A model generated the notes under the pieces. It was not told the DNA's origin. It ran no database searches and saw nothing but the letters and a program-made list of their open reading frames with translations. A stretch of 64,000 nucleotides of DNA from Marinilabilia salmonicolor JCM 21150. GTDB taxonomy: Bacteria; Bacteroidota; Bacteroidia; Bacteroidales; Marinilabiliaceae. A program made the position numbers and the translations under genes. The stretch spans positions 310,001 to 374,000 of the forward strand of contig NZ_AJKI01000002.1 of the NCBI RefSeq assembly GCF_000259075.1. Reading direction: 5' to 3'. Each line of letters begins with the position of its first letter. Within the stretch, counting starts at the first letter, position 1. Of this stretch, positions 8,151-17,096 are shown piece by piece.

Positions 8151-8296
8151 CAATGGCTTACAACCATTGCTAAATATGACGCCCCTTTGGGACTTTACCT
8201 AATAGCCCCAAAGGGGCGTCATATTTAACCCTGGCTGAAAGGTCTGGGGAAATCAGGCTGGAAAGCCTGGGATGATCAGGCTAAAAAGCCTGAAAA
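8151..8296. repeat. REP-like hairpin cluster, unit 2
   Basis: Same layout as unit 1: CAATGG...CCATTG, then a 23-bp stem (8172-8194 with 8204-8226, one A.C mismatch, 9-nt loop) whose core is CCCCTTTGGG. Two short hairpins of the AGGCT...AGCCT type follow. Compared with unit 1, the central base pair is changed on both arms, keeping the stem paired. The following 75 bp to the receptor gene hold no gene. Confidence 0.8.
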
Positions 8297-8370
8297 AAGG
8301 AAAGACCCCCGGACATCTCCGGCAGGCCTCTCCGACTACAACAAACGGATGTAAATGCGCTATCAGACCA

Positions 8371-11265
8371 TTAAAACTGGTAACTCAGGCCTACACTAAA
8401 GGTCCGACCTGGGTTAAAAACATTGTAAGTCTGATTTCCAGCCTTATAAGAATGATAATAACTTTCCTGTTTCTGATTCAGAAAGTTTGAAACCTTAAAG
8501 TCAACTTTTGTGTTTTGATCTTTCCCGAATTTTTTATTGACACTAAAGTTCAGGCTATGAAAAGGGGACACATAGATATCCGGGAAGAGCCCCGCACCAA
8601 CGATAGAAAGAGTTTCTCCTTTTACATTATAGAACAATCCGGCAGCCAGACCCGACTCATAATTATTATAGGTTAATCCGGCATTAATCACGTACGGCGA
8701 CTGTCCGGCCATTTCGCGAGTATCATCAATGGACTCCCCGATCTTCTCATACGTTTTTCGGGCGTTAAACTCAGAATCGGTCATTTCAATCTCTGACTTT
8801 ACCAATGTCACATTGCTATTAATATTGAAATACTTCAACAAAGGAGAGACAAAGTCCAGGTTTTTGCTAAACTCAAATTCAAATCCGTACAACTGCCCAT
8901 CTCCCACATTTCGTGGCTGATACTCGGTACTGGTTTGTTGTTCGGGAATTCGAACCAATTCAATGGGTTTGTCAAACTGCTTATAAAAGATACTGGCCGA
9001 TACATTTTGTGCCCGGTCCCCAAACAATTCCCAACGAACATCCATATTGTCGATACGGGTTTCCACCAGGTTCCCGTCCCAATCGGAATAGGGGAACAAA
9101 CTCCCGTTAAAAATCCGGTTACTGATGGGATCAAGAATCTGTGCAAACGACAACTCCTTAAACGAAGGACGTGCTATGGTTCGCGAATAGGCTGCTCTCA
9201 GATTCTGCTTATCCGACAAGGCGTATATGAGGTTTACGGATGGAAAGAGGTCGAGGGATTCCAGCACTTTATCATTGTCCAGATTCCTTCCGTTTCGGGT
9301 ATCTCCGCTGGCATAACTCTGATCCCGGCCGGTATGGCGCTGGACAAAGTTTTCCATACGCACTCCAAGAATGGTTTTGAAATCTTTAAAGAGTGAAAAC
9401 TCATTTGAGATATAGGCCGCTGTATTATGAACATTAGATTCATAAGCATTGGGATTGGGATTGTTGTTCCCCGACTGATAGTAAATGGCATTTGGGCGGT
9501 TGGGATACAGATTTTCAGGATTCAGTACCTGCGAAGCATCAGGCTCGTCCCACGACTGCCCTCCAAAAAACTGAATATCAAAAAAGAGAATTTCATATTC
9601 CCTTTGTTTGTAATTGTGACTGGCCCCGAATTTTAATAGTGCGTCTTTACCATTAAACTGATATTCTTTCGTAAGGTCCAGTTTAGCGGTGGCATTGACT
9701 TCACTCAACTCACGCCATATACGTGTGGGATTACCTCCTGCCCCTGCATTAAACATAACATCGGCGTCTGAACGAAACGTAAATGCCGTTTTGCGAATAT
9801 CCGGATCCTGAGAAGAAGAAAAAGTAGGCGACAGTCTCCAGTCAACCTCCCAGCCCGATTCCTGAAAAACATGGGTACCACTCAACAGAAAATTGGTCAG
9901 GGATCGCTGATTGTATTCAAGGTTATCCGACTCAGCATAATACCCGGATTGCCCAACGGCAGATGCATCATTGTCGATACTGAATTTACCTGCACGGCTA
10001 ACACCGTTTTGAAGATGCATCGCAGTAAACCGATATTTTGCAAAATTGGTTTTGTAGGCAATACCTCCCAATACTCCTGCCAAAACACTGCGTTCACCCA
10101 ACTCGCCATTCTGACGGGTGGCATAACGCATTTCATAAGTGCCAGGATCAATATATTTCTGATATTCACCATATTTTACATCGTCATCAAAGTCGTATTC
10201 CGATTTATACGAAAGAGAGAAGATATATCCCAACTTTGGAGCTTTCGGAGAATCGGAATTCAAATCTATTTGATTCCCATAAGAGAATCCCAAACTGTAA
10301 TCCATCAGGCTGGTTTGTTCTTTCACACCCAGCTGAGGATTAAAACTCTTAATAAAATCTACCACCTCATCCTGTGACGCTCCGCTTATCGGAGTGGGAA
10401 TATTGGATTGACGCGCGCGGTTGGGAAGAGCGCGGGACCCGTCATCAAACCCCAAAAAGTCTGTATCACCTCCATCATAGGAAAGAAAATTATCTTTGAG
10501 ATGCACATCGGGATTAAAAGCAGTACCTGCAGACACACTAAATACTTTCCTATCGGGAAAATCTTTGGTTGTAACATTAAGGAGTCCTCCTGTAAAATCG
10601 GCGGGCATATCGGCAGTGAAATTTTTACTCACCATCATATTATCAATCAGATTGGAAGGAAAAATATCCATCTGAAGACTATTTCTGTCCGGATCCAATC
10701 CAGGGATATCAACCCCATTCAGAATCGTTTTGCTATAGCGGTCACCCAGACCCCGCACATATACATATTTGCCGTCCTCAATGGTCACCCCGGTAACCCG
10801 CCTGGCAGCTTCCACAGCAGTTCCGTCACCAATCAACTCCATTTTAGCAGCCGATATTCCATCCAGCATGACCGAGGATTTGGCTTTCATGGTTTGAAGG
10901 GCAGCCTCAGTATTTCTTATAGCCCTTGCCGTTACCACTACATCTTCAAGCTCTACAGTACTTTCTCCCAGTTCAAGATCATTCAACACGGTGACATTAT
11001 TCGCTTTAACTTCAACCCCTTCCACCGTCAGTGGCTGAAAAGAGATAAACGACAGCCGAAGATCGTAAACGCCGGGCTCTGTCTGCAGTGCAAATTTTCC
11101 ATCCAGATCGGTGGCGGTTCCGGTGTATGTACCTTCAATTACAACACTCACTCCCACCAGTGTTTCCCTGGTGGATCCATCGTAAACCGTACCTCTTATG
11201 GTTCCTTTTTGTGAAAAAGCAATCGTTGATATCAGGGATAGGATAACAATTACTAAATTTTTCAT
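8371..11265 (-). CDS. TonB-dependent receptor with carboxypeptidase-like N-terminal domain
   Basis: A 964-residue outer-membrane receptor. A signal peptide (MKNLVIVILSL, cleavage after AFSQ) precedes a CarboxypepD_reg-like domain (GTIRGTVYD...LDGKFAL). The plug domain contains YVRGLGDRYSKTILNG and the 22-strand barrel ends in SYQF. The longer frame to 11331 adds 22 residues before the signal, so the ATG at 11265 was preferred; the ATG at 11274 is also possible. It follows the beta-helix lipoprotein gene in one operon, an arrangement in which the lipoprotein would be the surface partner of the pore. The ligand is unknown; no glycoside hydrolases or iron genes are adjacent. Confidence 0.92.
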   Translation of the reverse strand: MKNLVIVILSLISTIAFSQKGTIRGTVYDGSTRETLVGVSVVIEGTYTGTATDLDGKFALQTEPGVYDLRLSFISFQPLTVEGVEVKANNVTVLNDLELGESTVELEDVVVTARAIRNTEAALQTMKAKSSVMLDGISAAKMELIGDGTAVEAARRVTGVTIEDGKYVYVRGLGDRYSKTILNGVDIPGLDPDRNSLQMDIFPSNLIDNMMVSKNFTADMPADFTGGLLNVTTKDFPDRKVFSVSAGTAFNPDVHLKDNFLSYDGGDTDFLGFDDGSRALPNRARQSNIPTPISGASQDEVVDFIKSFNPQLGVKEQTSLMDYSLGFSYGNQIDLNSDSPKAPKLGYIFSLSYKSEYDFDDDVKYGEYQKYIDPGTYEMRYATRQNGELGERSVLAGVLGGIAYKTNFAKYRFTAMHLQNGVSRAGKFSIDNDASAVGQSGYYAESDNLEYNQRSLTNFLLSGTHVFQESGWEVDWRLSPTFSSSQDPDIRKTAFTFRSDADVMFNAGAGGNPTRIWRELSEVNATAKLDLTKEYQFNGKDALLKFGASHNYKQREYEILFFDIQFFGGQSWDEPDASQVLNPENLYPNRPNAIYYQSGNNNPNPNAYESNVHNTAAYISNEFSLFKDFKTILGVRMENFVQRHTGRDQSYASGDTRNGRNLDNDKVLESLDLFPSVNLIYALSDKQNLRAAYSRTIARPSFKELSFAQILDPISNRIFNGSLFPYSDWDGNLVETRIDNMDVRWELFGDRAQNVSASIFYKQFDKPIELVRIPEQQTSTEYQPRNVGDGQLYGFEFEFSKNLDFVSPLLKYFNINSNVTLVKSEIEMTDSEFNARKTYEKIGESIDDTREMAGQSPYVINAGLTYNNYESGLAAGLFYNVKGETLSIVGAGLFPDIYVSPFHSLNFSVNKKFGKDQNTKVDFKVSNFLNQKQESYYHSYKAGNQTYNVFNPGRTFSVGLSYQF

Positions 11266-11315
11266 TTTATTCATCCGTTTGTTCGTCCGTTTGTTTTGCT
11301 TAATGCAGAAGAACA

Positions 11316-11338
11316 GGCTTGCGATAGCCATGCAAGCC
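11316..11338. promoter_or_regulatory. Intercistronic hairpin between lipoprotein and receptor genes
   Basis: GGCTTGC / GCAAGCC, a 7-bp perfect stem with a 9-nt loop, lies in the 123-bp gap of the operon. There is no T-run on the transcribed strand, so mRNA processing or differential expression is more likely than full termination. Confidence 0.45.
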
Positions 11339-11388
11339 CGTTCGGTAATTCATTTTCAATTTTCTTTTATTTATTTCTTGCAGCAAGG

Positions 11389-12606
11389 TTAAAAAGAAGT
11401 AGCACCAGCCTTGGCAGCCCAGGTCCATTCGAAAACAGAAGTGTTGATAGCTGTTGCAGGGGCCGAACCTGCTGTTATACCTGCAGGAACATCACCATTT
11501 ACATGAAACGCAAGTTCCGCCTGATCCACATCCAGTACAATATTTTCAAAAGAAACAACCCCCACATCATGACTTACACGATTGATCTGTTGTCCTTCGG
11601 CAATAGCAGTGATAAAAATATTATCAAAACGAACACTTGTGTTATCGTCAGTATTGATAAGGTCCTCAGAAGAACGATCCTCGCCATTCGCAATCACAAT
11701 ACCGTTCTTCATGTTATACGGTCCAAAGTCTGAAGACCCTTCAGGTCCGTCCAACTCGAAGCTGTGACCAGCCACAGTAATCACCATAAAGTTATCGAGT
11801 GTTCCGGTCCATGATTGATCGGCATCCATGCCATCGTCATTACAATTCCATACAACCGCATTTTTTACATTTACAGTACCGCCAAACCATTCAATTCCAT
11901 CATCCTGGTTGGCAACTACTTCAATATTTTCGATGACAGTCCCTGATCCTATACCACCTAATGTAAGGCCGTTGATCTCGTTACCCTGCCCAATATTACT
12001 TCCTCCATGGCGAATAGAGATGTACTTCAGCACTCCTGAGTTATCCTCATCATCGTTTCCACCATAAAGGCCATTTGGGTCAGAAGTAGGAATACCTTCT
12101 ATCTGCACCTCTGTAAGGTCTCCGGCATCATTGGAAGCAGAAATCCGGGCATTCCCCAACACAAGCACTCCACCCCATAACCCATTGATATCAGGATCCA
12201 GGTTAGGACTGGCAAAATCACCGGCTGCAACATCAGCAGGAGAAATTTCATCAGCTACAGAAGTAAAAATAATGGGAGCATCAGCAGCTCCTTCAGCCAT
12301 CAAGGTTGCGTCACGGGCTATCAACAAGGCAGTTGCATTAGCACCTGTCCCGGCTTCTCCTTTAATAATAGTACCGGGTTCGATGGTCAAGGTTGCACCG
12401 GCTTCAACTGAAATCCGTCCACCCAACTGATAAACTTTATCACTGGTCCAGATAGTGTTTTCGGTAATGTTTTCAGTCACAACAACATTTCCTGTATCAA
12501 TTGTATTGTTGTTGTTGTCATTGTTGTCATCATCATCACACGAAGTGAAAGAAACAGCCATTCCAAATCCGAGGAGAAGGCTTAAAAGCATAAAACGATT
12601 TTTCAT
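11389..12606 (-). CDS. Beta-helix surface lipoprotein, TonB receptor partner
   Basis: A 405-residue lipoprotein with signal MKNRFMLLSLLLG and lipobox SFTSC (Cys23), followed by an Asp/Asn-rich spacer that suits surface export in Bacteroidota. The body carries repeated right-handed beta-helix turns (ISVEAGATLTIEPGTII, DGIEWFGGTVNVKNAVV, DGMDADQSW). The opening TIWTSDKVYQL...LTIEPG module recurs in the 59464-61443 protein. Start codons at 12612, 12615 and 12645 are also possible; 12606 places the signal peptide at the N-terminus. It lies upstream of and is probably co-transcribed with the TonB-dependent receptor. The ligand is unknown. Confidence 0.82.
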   Translation of the reverse strand: MKNRFMLLSLLLGFGMAVSFTSCDDDDNNDNNNNTIDTGNVVVTENITENTIWTSDKVYQLGGRISVEAGATLTIEPGTIIKGEAGTGANATALLIARDATLMAEGAADAPIIFTSVADEISPADVAAGDFASPNLDPDINGLWGGVLVLGNARISASNDAGDLTEVQIEGIPTSDPNGLYGGNDDEDNSGVLKYISIRHGGSNIGQGNEINGLTLGGIGSGTVIENIEVVANQDDGIEWFGGTVNVKNAVVWNCNDDGMDADQSWTGTLDNFMVITVAGHSFELDGPEGSSDFGPYNMKNGIVIANGEDRSSEDLINTDDNTSVRFDNIFITAIAEGQQINRVSHDVGVVSFENIVLDVDQAELAFHVNGDVPAGITAGSAPATAINTSVFEWTWAAKAGATSF

Positions 12607-12743
12607 TGTCATCATGTTTTTTTGTTTGTCGTTTATTTTTGACACTACAAAAGAACATGGTTATCGTTTCGTGTATTTTAAGCCGTGTTTAAGTAACCAT
12701 TAATAAAACACAGACGGACTTAATAGTAGATTAACATAGAACA

Positions 12744-12776
12744 CAAAAAAACCGGCCCTCATCAACAAGAGCCGGT
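12744..12776 (-). terminator. Terminator of the SHOCT gene
   Basis: ACCGG...CCGGT plus an inner CTC/GAG pairing, followed on the minus strand by seven T. It ends transcription from the SHOCT gene before the receptor operon. Confidence 0.75.
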
Positions 12777-12802
12777 ATAAGACAATTTCTAAAAACTTAT
12801 TC

Positions 12803-13045
12803 TCAGGATGCCAAAAGATCCCGAAGCTTTTCTTCATACTCATTTCGGTCTATTTCCCCTTTGGCATATCGTTCTTTAAGAATGGTTAGTGGTGCCGGAT
12901 GTTCTTCTTCCAACGCATCTTTAATTCCTTTTTTTGTGGCCCATGACAAAAAAGCCATGGCGGGTACTACTAACATCCAACCCCAACCAATGGTCCAGAC
13001 ACCTCTTTTTGTTTTTTTGGTTTTATCTTTTTTTACTTCTTCCAT
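12803..13045 (-). CDS. Small SHOCT-domain membrane protein
   Basis: An 80-residue protein. A Lys-rich N-terminus (1-14) is followed by one transmembrane segment (about 20-38, IGWGWMLVVPAMAFLSW). The C-terminal SHOCT motif (about 54-78) reads ILKERYAKGEIDRNEYEEKL. SHOCT is a short oligomerisation motif without a known enzyme activity. A good terminator follows, so it is a monocistronic gene. Confidence 0.8.
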   Translation of the reverse strand: MEEVKKDKTKKTKRGVWTIGWGWMLVVPAMAFLSWATKKGIKDALEEEHPAPLTILKERYAKGEIDRNEYEEKLRDLLAS

Positions 13046-13153
13046 AACTTATCATTTTGAAAATGTGACAATACAATAAATATAAGGATTTTAAAGGAGA
13101 AGGTAAAGAATTTAATTTCGTGAGTTTCCAAACATGATACTCTTCTGATTGTT

Positions 13154-13161
13154 TACTTTTG
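13154..13161 (+). promoter_or_regulatory. Candidate -7 box for the methyltransferase gene
   Basis: TACTTTTG matches TAnnTTTG and lies 21 bp before the start codon. No TTTG is found at the expected 19-nt spacing. Confidence 0.4.
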
Positions 13162-13182
13162 ACAGAATAAAAAAGACCCCCT

Positions 13183-13758
13183 ATGGAAGACAAAAAATTT
13201 AATCCTGAGCACCGGAAAAAACTTAATGATCCGGAAAGACTGGAAAAACTGGAGCCCGGAAAAATCTGGACATTCATTGATTATAAAAAACCGGAAAGAA
13301 TCCTTGATATCGGAGCAGGCACGGCATTTATAACTGCTGCTCTTGCAGACCTTATGCCCAAAGCACTTATCGATGCTTTTGATATAGAACCGGTAATGGT
13401 AGAGGAGATGAGAAGCAACCTCCCTGAGTACAGTCGCATCACCCCCCACCTGATGGCAGACAATGAACTCCCTGTGGCAAATGAGTACGCTGATGTGGTG
13501 TGGATGATCAACCTCTTTCATGAACTGAGAAAACCACACCTCTTACTGAAAGAGATCAAACGGGTGCTCAAACCAAACGGGAAACTTTTAATTATTGACT
13601 GGGCAAAAAGAGAAGACGCATGTGAATCGGGACCTCCGCTGGAGCACAGGGTGGATGAAGCTACCATCACCTCTTTAATGGTAGATGCCGACTTTTCAAA
13701 TATTAAAGCAACCGAGGAGTTTACGGATCATCTGGGAGTGCTGGGAACTAAATTGTAG
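13183..13758 (+). CDS. Class I SAM-dependent methyltransferase
   Basis: A 191-residue methyltransferase of the UbiE/Methyltransf_11 type. The SAM-binding motif is LDIGAGTAF (residues 41-49). The acidic end of beta-2 is DAFDIEP, motif post-II is ADVVWMINLFHEL, and LKPNGKLLIIDW forms the typical strand. It is cytosolic. The substrate is unknown. It runs divergently from the SHOCT gene with about 137 bp between starts. Confidence 0.87.
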   Translation: MEDKKFNPEHRKKLNDPERLEKLEPGKIWTFIDYKKPERILDIGAGTAFITAALADLMPKALIDAFDIEPVMVEEMRSNLPEYSRITPHLMADNELPVANEYADVVWMINLFHELRKPHLLLKEIKRVLKPNGKLLIIDWAKREDACESGPPLEHRVDEATITSLMVDADFSNIKATEEFTDHLGVLGTKL

Positions 13759-13843
13759 GAAAGAAAGCATCAATCTGAGGTTGAGACAGAGGACAAGGGG
13801 GAAACTCCACAAAAACCTCATAAATAATTGCTTTGCAAACACG

Positions 13844-14959
13844 CTATGAATATATATTCCACTCCTCTGTCAATTCGTAATTTGTACTACGTCCTCCTGA
13901 TTTTTCTTGTTTTAGGATGCCCTTTTCAATCAAGTCTTTTATATCTCGCAGAGCTGTATCTGCTGAACATTTAGCAATTTTGGCCCATTTAGAAGATTTC
14001 AATTTGCCATCAAAGCCATCAAAAAGTTTATTTAGCATCAGCCTTTGCCTGCTATTTAAATTTGTTGCTTTGTGTCTATCCCAAAAGTCTGATTTTTTCA
14101 GGACACGTTTCAATGTTCCTTCAGTATTTTCTAATGCCCTATACAAACAATTTAAAAACCATTCTATCCAATCTGTAATATCGCCAGTGCTATGCTGAAC
14201 TTTTTGCAATATCTCATAGTAATTATTTTTCTCTGTTAGGATTTGATTTGACAAACTATAGAATCTTTGTGAACTTTCCTCCGAACGAGCAAGCAACATA
14301 TCAGAAATGGCTCTGGCAATTCGTCCATTACCATCATCAAAAGGATGTATAATAATAAACCAAAAATGCGCAATTGCCGCTTTCAAAACTCCATCAATGT
14401 CTGATTCTGTATTAAACCAATTTAAAAACGCATTCATTTCCTTTTCAACAACATTTGCAGGAGGAGCTTGAAAATGAATCTTTTCTTTTCCCATTGGCCC
14501 TGACCCGACTTGCATCTCTCCATCTCGATAAGAGCCGGTATCAATTCTATGAATTCCACTCCACCCCGTAGGAAAAAGGGATGCATGCCATCCAAAAACC
14601 CGCTTATGGTCAAGAGTCTTATCGTATCTTTGAGTTGCATCAAGCATCATTTCAACAACACCCTCAACATGTTTATCCACATGAACAATACCCGCATTGT
14701 CAAATCCGAGTTTTTTGGCTATTGAAGAGCGCACCTGTTCCTTGTTTAAAAACTCACCTTCTATCTCTGAAGACTTCAAAACATCAAGTGTCAATGTTGA
14801 TAAAATTGTTTCCTCCTTTAATGAAAATCCGAGGGCACTCATTTGTCCGAAAATCTTTCCCTGCAAATGACGAACTTTTCCTAAAGTCCCAACAATTTTC
14901 TTGTCATTCCATGTGAATGCAGGCCAATTATCATATTCATAGATGTATTTTGCCATCAA
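13844..14959 (-). CDS. Fic-family AMPylator with winged-helix C-terminus
   Basis: A 371-residue Fic protein. The N-terminal helical region (DUF4172-like) contains the inhibitory motif SSEIEGE at about 63-69, so this is a class II Fic with in-cis autoinhibition. The catalytic motif HPFDDGNGR is complete at 205-213, so AMP transfer to a target hydroxyl is expected. The C-terminal 70 residues (from about 295) form a winged helix ending in GGRSTNYELTEEW, which suggests DNA binding and autoregulation. An inverted repeat suited to be its operator lies at 14967-15005. The second ATG (14956) is an equally good start. No toxin-antitoxin partner is adjacent. Confidence 0.9.
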   Translation of the reverse strand: MMAKYIYEYDNWPAFTWNDKKIVGTLGKVRHLQGKIFGQMSALGFSLKEETILSTLTLDVLKSSEIEGEFLNKEQVRSSIAKKLGFDNAGIVHVDKHVEGVVEMMLDATQRYDKTLDHKRVFGWHASLFPTGWSGIHRIDTGSYRDGEMQVGSGPMGKEKIHFQAPPANVVEKEMNAFLNWFNTESDIDGVLKAAIAHFWFIIIHPFDDGNGRIARAISDMLLARSEESSQRFYSLSNQILTEKNNYYEILQKVQHSTGDITDWIEWFLNCLYRALENTEGTLKRVLKKSDFWDRHKATNLNSRQRLMLNKLFDGFDGKLKSSKWAKIAKCSADTALRDIKDLIEKGILKQEKSGGRSTNYELTEEWNIYS

Positions 14960-14966
14960 CCTTTAT

Positions 14967-15005
14967 ATTTTTGCGGTAAATATAGGAATTATTCTCCGCA
15001 AAAAT
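14967..15005. promoter_or_regulatory. Inverted repeat, likely operator of the Fic gene
   Basis: Perfect 10-bp arms ATTTTTGCGG and CCGCAAAAAT are separated by 19 nt, just upstream of the Fic start. Each arm overlaps a TATTTTTG box that matches the -7 consensus, one on each strand, so a bound protein would block promoter access. Confidence 0.6.
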
Positions 15006-15051
15006 AATGAGAATACTCCCTTTTTTTTCCGCACAGCTCTTTCCAGGCATT

Positions 15052-15211
15052 AATTAGTGCCTGCCATAAAATAAGCGTTTTTCACGTGTTTGAACTATAA
15101 AGTTCAAATTCAGGGCGTGTGAAAAATCTAAACCGCAGAATACTAATGAATTTGAGGATTTAGATTTTGAGCAACAACGCAGAAGTTGGACTTTATGGAC
15201 AAACACTAATT
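15052..15211. mobile_element. MITE-like element, family 1, copy 1
   Basis: A 160-bp element bounded by AATTAGTG...CACTAATT, with imperfect terminal inverted repeats and internal hairpins (TTTGAACT/AGTTCAAA; AATCTAAA/TTTAGATT). It carries no ORF. The reverse complement of nearly the whole element occurs at 61538-61698. The rest of the gap between the Fic and SpmAB genes contains no gene. Confidence 0.8.
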
Positions 15212-15270
15212 ACAACTCCTCATTAAAAAAGTATCCTTCTTTGCCTTTAAAACCTGTTTAACAGACCATT

Positions 15271-16503
15271 TTACCCAAAGAAAAGATAACCCAGAAAGAT
15301 AGCAGCAATAATTCCTGCAAAATCAGCTATAAGACCACAGGCCACTGCATGCCGGGTTTTTCGGATGCCTACTGATCCAAAATATACGGCAATCACATAA
15401 AACGTGGTATCTGTGGCACCCTGGACGGTGCTTGCGATACGGCCTACGAAGGAATCTGCCCCGTGAAGATTCATGGCATCCACCATCATGCCACGGGCTC
15501 CACTGCCGCTTAAAGGCTTCATCAATGCCGTAGGCAAAGCACCAACAAAATCGGTGTTCAGACCAACTGCATTTATGGCCCAGGCAATCCCGTCAATCAA
15601 TACTTCCATGGCTCCTGCTGCTCTGAAAACACCAATTCCCACTAAAATAGCAATAAGGTAAGGGATAATTTTCACGGCAATAAAAAAGCCGTCCTTAGCC
15701 CCTTCGATAAACGATTCATAAACATTCACCTTCCTGATGACTGCCATGACAATGAAGGTAACAATGATAGAAAACAGGATAATATTGGCGGTCAGAAGAG
15801 AAACGATCCTGATTTGTTCACGATCCAGCAACGATAATCCGTAAATAACGGCTCCGATAAACAGGCTCAGTCCGCCAAGATATCCTAACACCACCCGGTT
15901 GAAAAGGTTAATTTTTTGCGCTACTGCCACTGCTATAAGCCCGACAATAGTGCTGAAAAAGGTAGCCAGCAAAATGGGCAGAAAAATATCGGCCGGATTG
16001 GCAGCTCCCATTTCTGCCCGGTAAACCATTATAGAAACAGGAATAATGGTAAGCCCGGAGGTATTAAGCACCAGAAACATTATTTGAGCATTGGATGCAG
16101 TATCCTTCTTATCATTGGCGGTCTGAAGCTCTTTCATAGCTTTGAGACCCATGGGAGTTGCAGCATTATCGAGTCCCAGCATATTGGCTGCAATATTCAT
16201 CATCATTGAGCCATAAGCAGGATGATCAGGAGGAAGGGTAGGAAAAATTCGCCGAAAGAACGGTCCGATAACTCTGGACATAGCCTGCACCATGCCTCCC
16301 TTCTCTCCAATACGCATCAATCCCAACCACAATGTCAACACTCCGGTGAGTCCCAAAGAAATCTCAAACCCTGTTTTGGCATAATCAAAAGTTGCATTCA
16401 TCAGATTTGAAAACACTTCCAGATCCTGAAAGAAAATCAACTTTATCAATGCAACTACAAATGCAATCAGAAAAAAAGCAATCCAGATATAGTTCAAGAC
16501 CAT
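15271..16503 (-). CDS. SpmA-SpmB fusion, nucleoside-recognition domain membrane protein
   Basis: A 410-residue integral membrane protein with two Gate/nucleoside-recognition domains. The first half contains WLGLMRIGEKGGM and NMLGLDNAATPMG, typical of SpmA. The second half contains GALPTALMKPLSGSGARGM and the TVQGATDTTFYVIAVYFGSV segment, typical of SpmB. In spore formers the two are separate genes; Bacteroidota carry the fused form although they do not sporulate. The transport role is unknown. The gene is flanked by a MITE and by a PNPOx-like gene on the same strand. Confidence 0.88.
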   Translation of the reverse strand: MVLNYIWIAFFLIAFVVALIKLIFFQDLEVFSNLMNATFDYAKTGFEISLGLTGVLTLWLGLMRIGEKGGMVQAMSRVIGPFFRRIFPTLPPDHPAYGSMMMNIAANMLGLDNAATPMGLKAMKELQTANDKKDTASNAQIMFLVLNTSGLTIIPVSIMVYRAEMGAANPADIFLPILLATFFSTIVGLIAVAVAQKINLFNRVVLGYLGGLSLFIGAVIYGLSLLDREQIRIVSLLTANIILFSIIVTFIVMAVIRKVNVYESFIEGAKDGFFIAVKIIPYLIAILVGIGVFRAAGAMEVLIDGIAWAINAVGLNTDFVGALPTALMKPLSGSGARGMMVDAMNLHGADSFVGRIASTVQGATDTTFYVIAVYFGSVGIRKTRHAVACGLIADFAGIIAAIFLGYLFFG

Positions 16504-16573
16504 AAAACAAACTATTTAATGCCGGAGAGACCTAAGCTACTGCAACAATTCTCCCGTTGACCGGTATCAGAAA

Positions 16574-17056
16574 TTATTTTTTATAGGCATCATGAGGAGC
16601 GCCAAATTCCTTACAGGCAATATTGTCCACATCAATCTGCCATATTTTTACATTCTTAACAGCAGGATCACTGTATTCGAAATGCTTATCGCTGTATTGT
16701 TTCATAATATAATCCAGTGCCAGGCGCTTAGCACCCATCTCCTCCACAAATGTCACCTTACCCTCGGCCACCACACTTTTGGCTTTCATTCTATAGCTAC
16801 AGGCCACTTTGGGATGTTGAAAAGCCAAATCCTGTCCCACATTGAACGTCAGACAAATGTGATTATTTTCCTCAAGGGCACGGACAATACGCCCTTCCGG
16901 AGCACTGTGTAAATAAAAGATCCCCTCATGATACCCAAAATTCATAGGCACACTGTAAGGCCTTCCATTTTCATCAACCACGGCGGCAAAACAAATATCG
17001 CACTGCGAAATTACTTCTTCAATAAATGCTGAATCGTTGTGGGTAAATGTTTTCAT
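16574..17056 (-). CDS. Pyridoxamine 5'-phosphate oxidase-like flavoprotein (NimA-type)
   Basis: A 160-residue split-barrel flavin-binding protein starting MKTFTHNDSAF. The ICFAAVVDENGRPYSVPMNF strand pair, the HSAPEGRIVRALEENNHICL region and the VACSYRMKAKSVVAEGKV segment are typical of the nitroimidazole-reductase-like PNPOx branch. A longer frame to 17140 overlaps the end of dnaG, so the ATG at 17054-17056 was chosen. The reaction is unknown; flavin-linked reduction of a small molecule is likely. Confidence 0.82.
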   Translation of the reverse strand: MKTFTHNDSAFIEEVISQCDICFAAVVDENGRPYSVPMNFGYHEGIFYLHSAPEGRIVRALEENNHICLTFNVGQDLAFQHPKVACSYRMKAKSVVAEGKVTFVEEMGAKRLALDYIMKQYSDKHFEYSDPAVKNVKIWQIDVDNIACKEFGAPHDAYKK

Positions 17057-17096
17057 GAAATAATTCTTTATTTTGTCAATTGATATTGTTCTGAAA

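Noticed and set aside
10408-11214. 268-codon plus-strand frame inside the TonB receptor gene
   Set aside because: Shadow of the receptor coding strand; no signal, domain or start context of its own.
13844-14959. Fic toxin-antitoxin pair
   Set aside because: The inhibitory motif is in the same chain (class II Fic) and no small antitoxin gene is adjacent.
15052-15211. Complete insertion sequence
   Set aside because: Only 160 bp with TIR-like ends and no transposase frame; called MITE-like instead.
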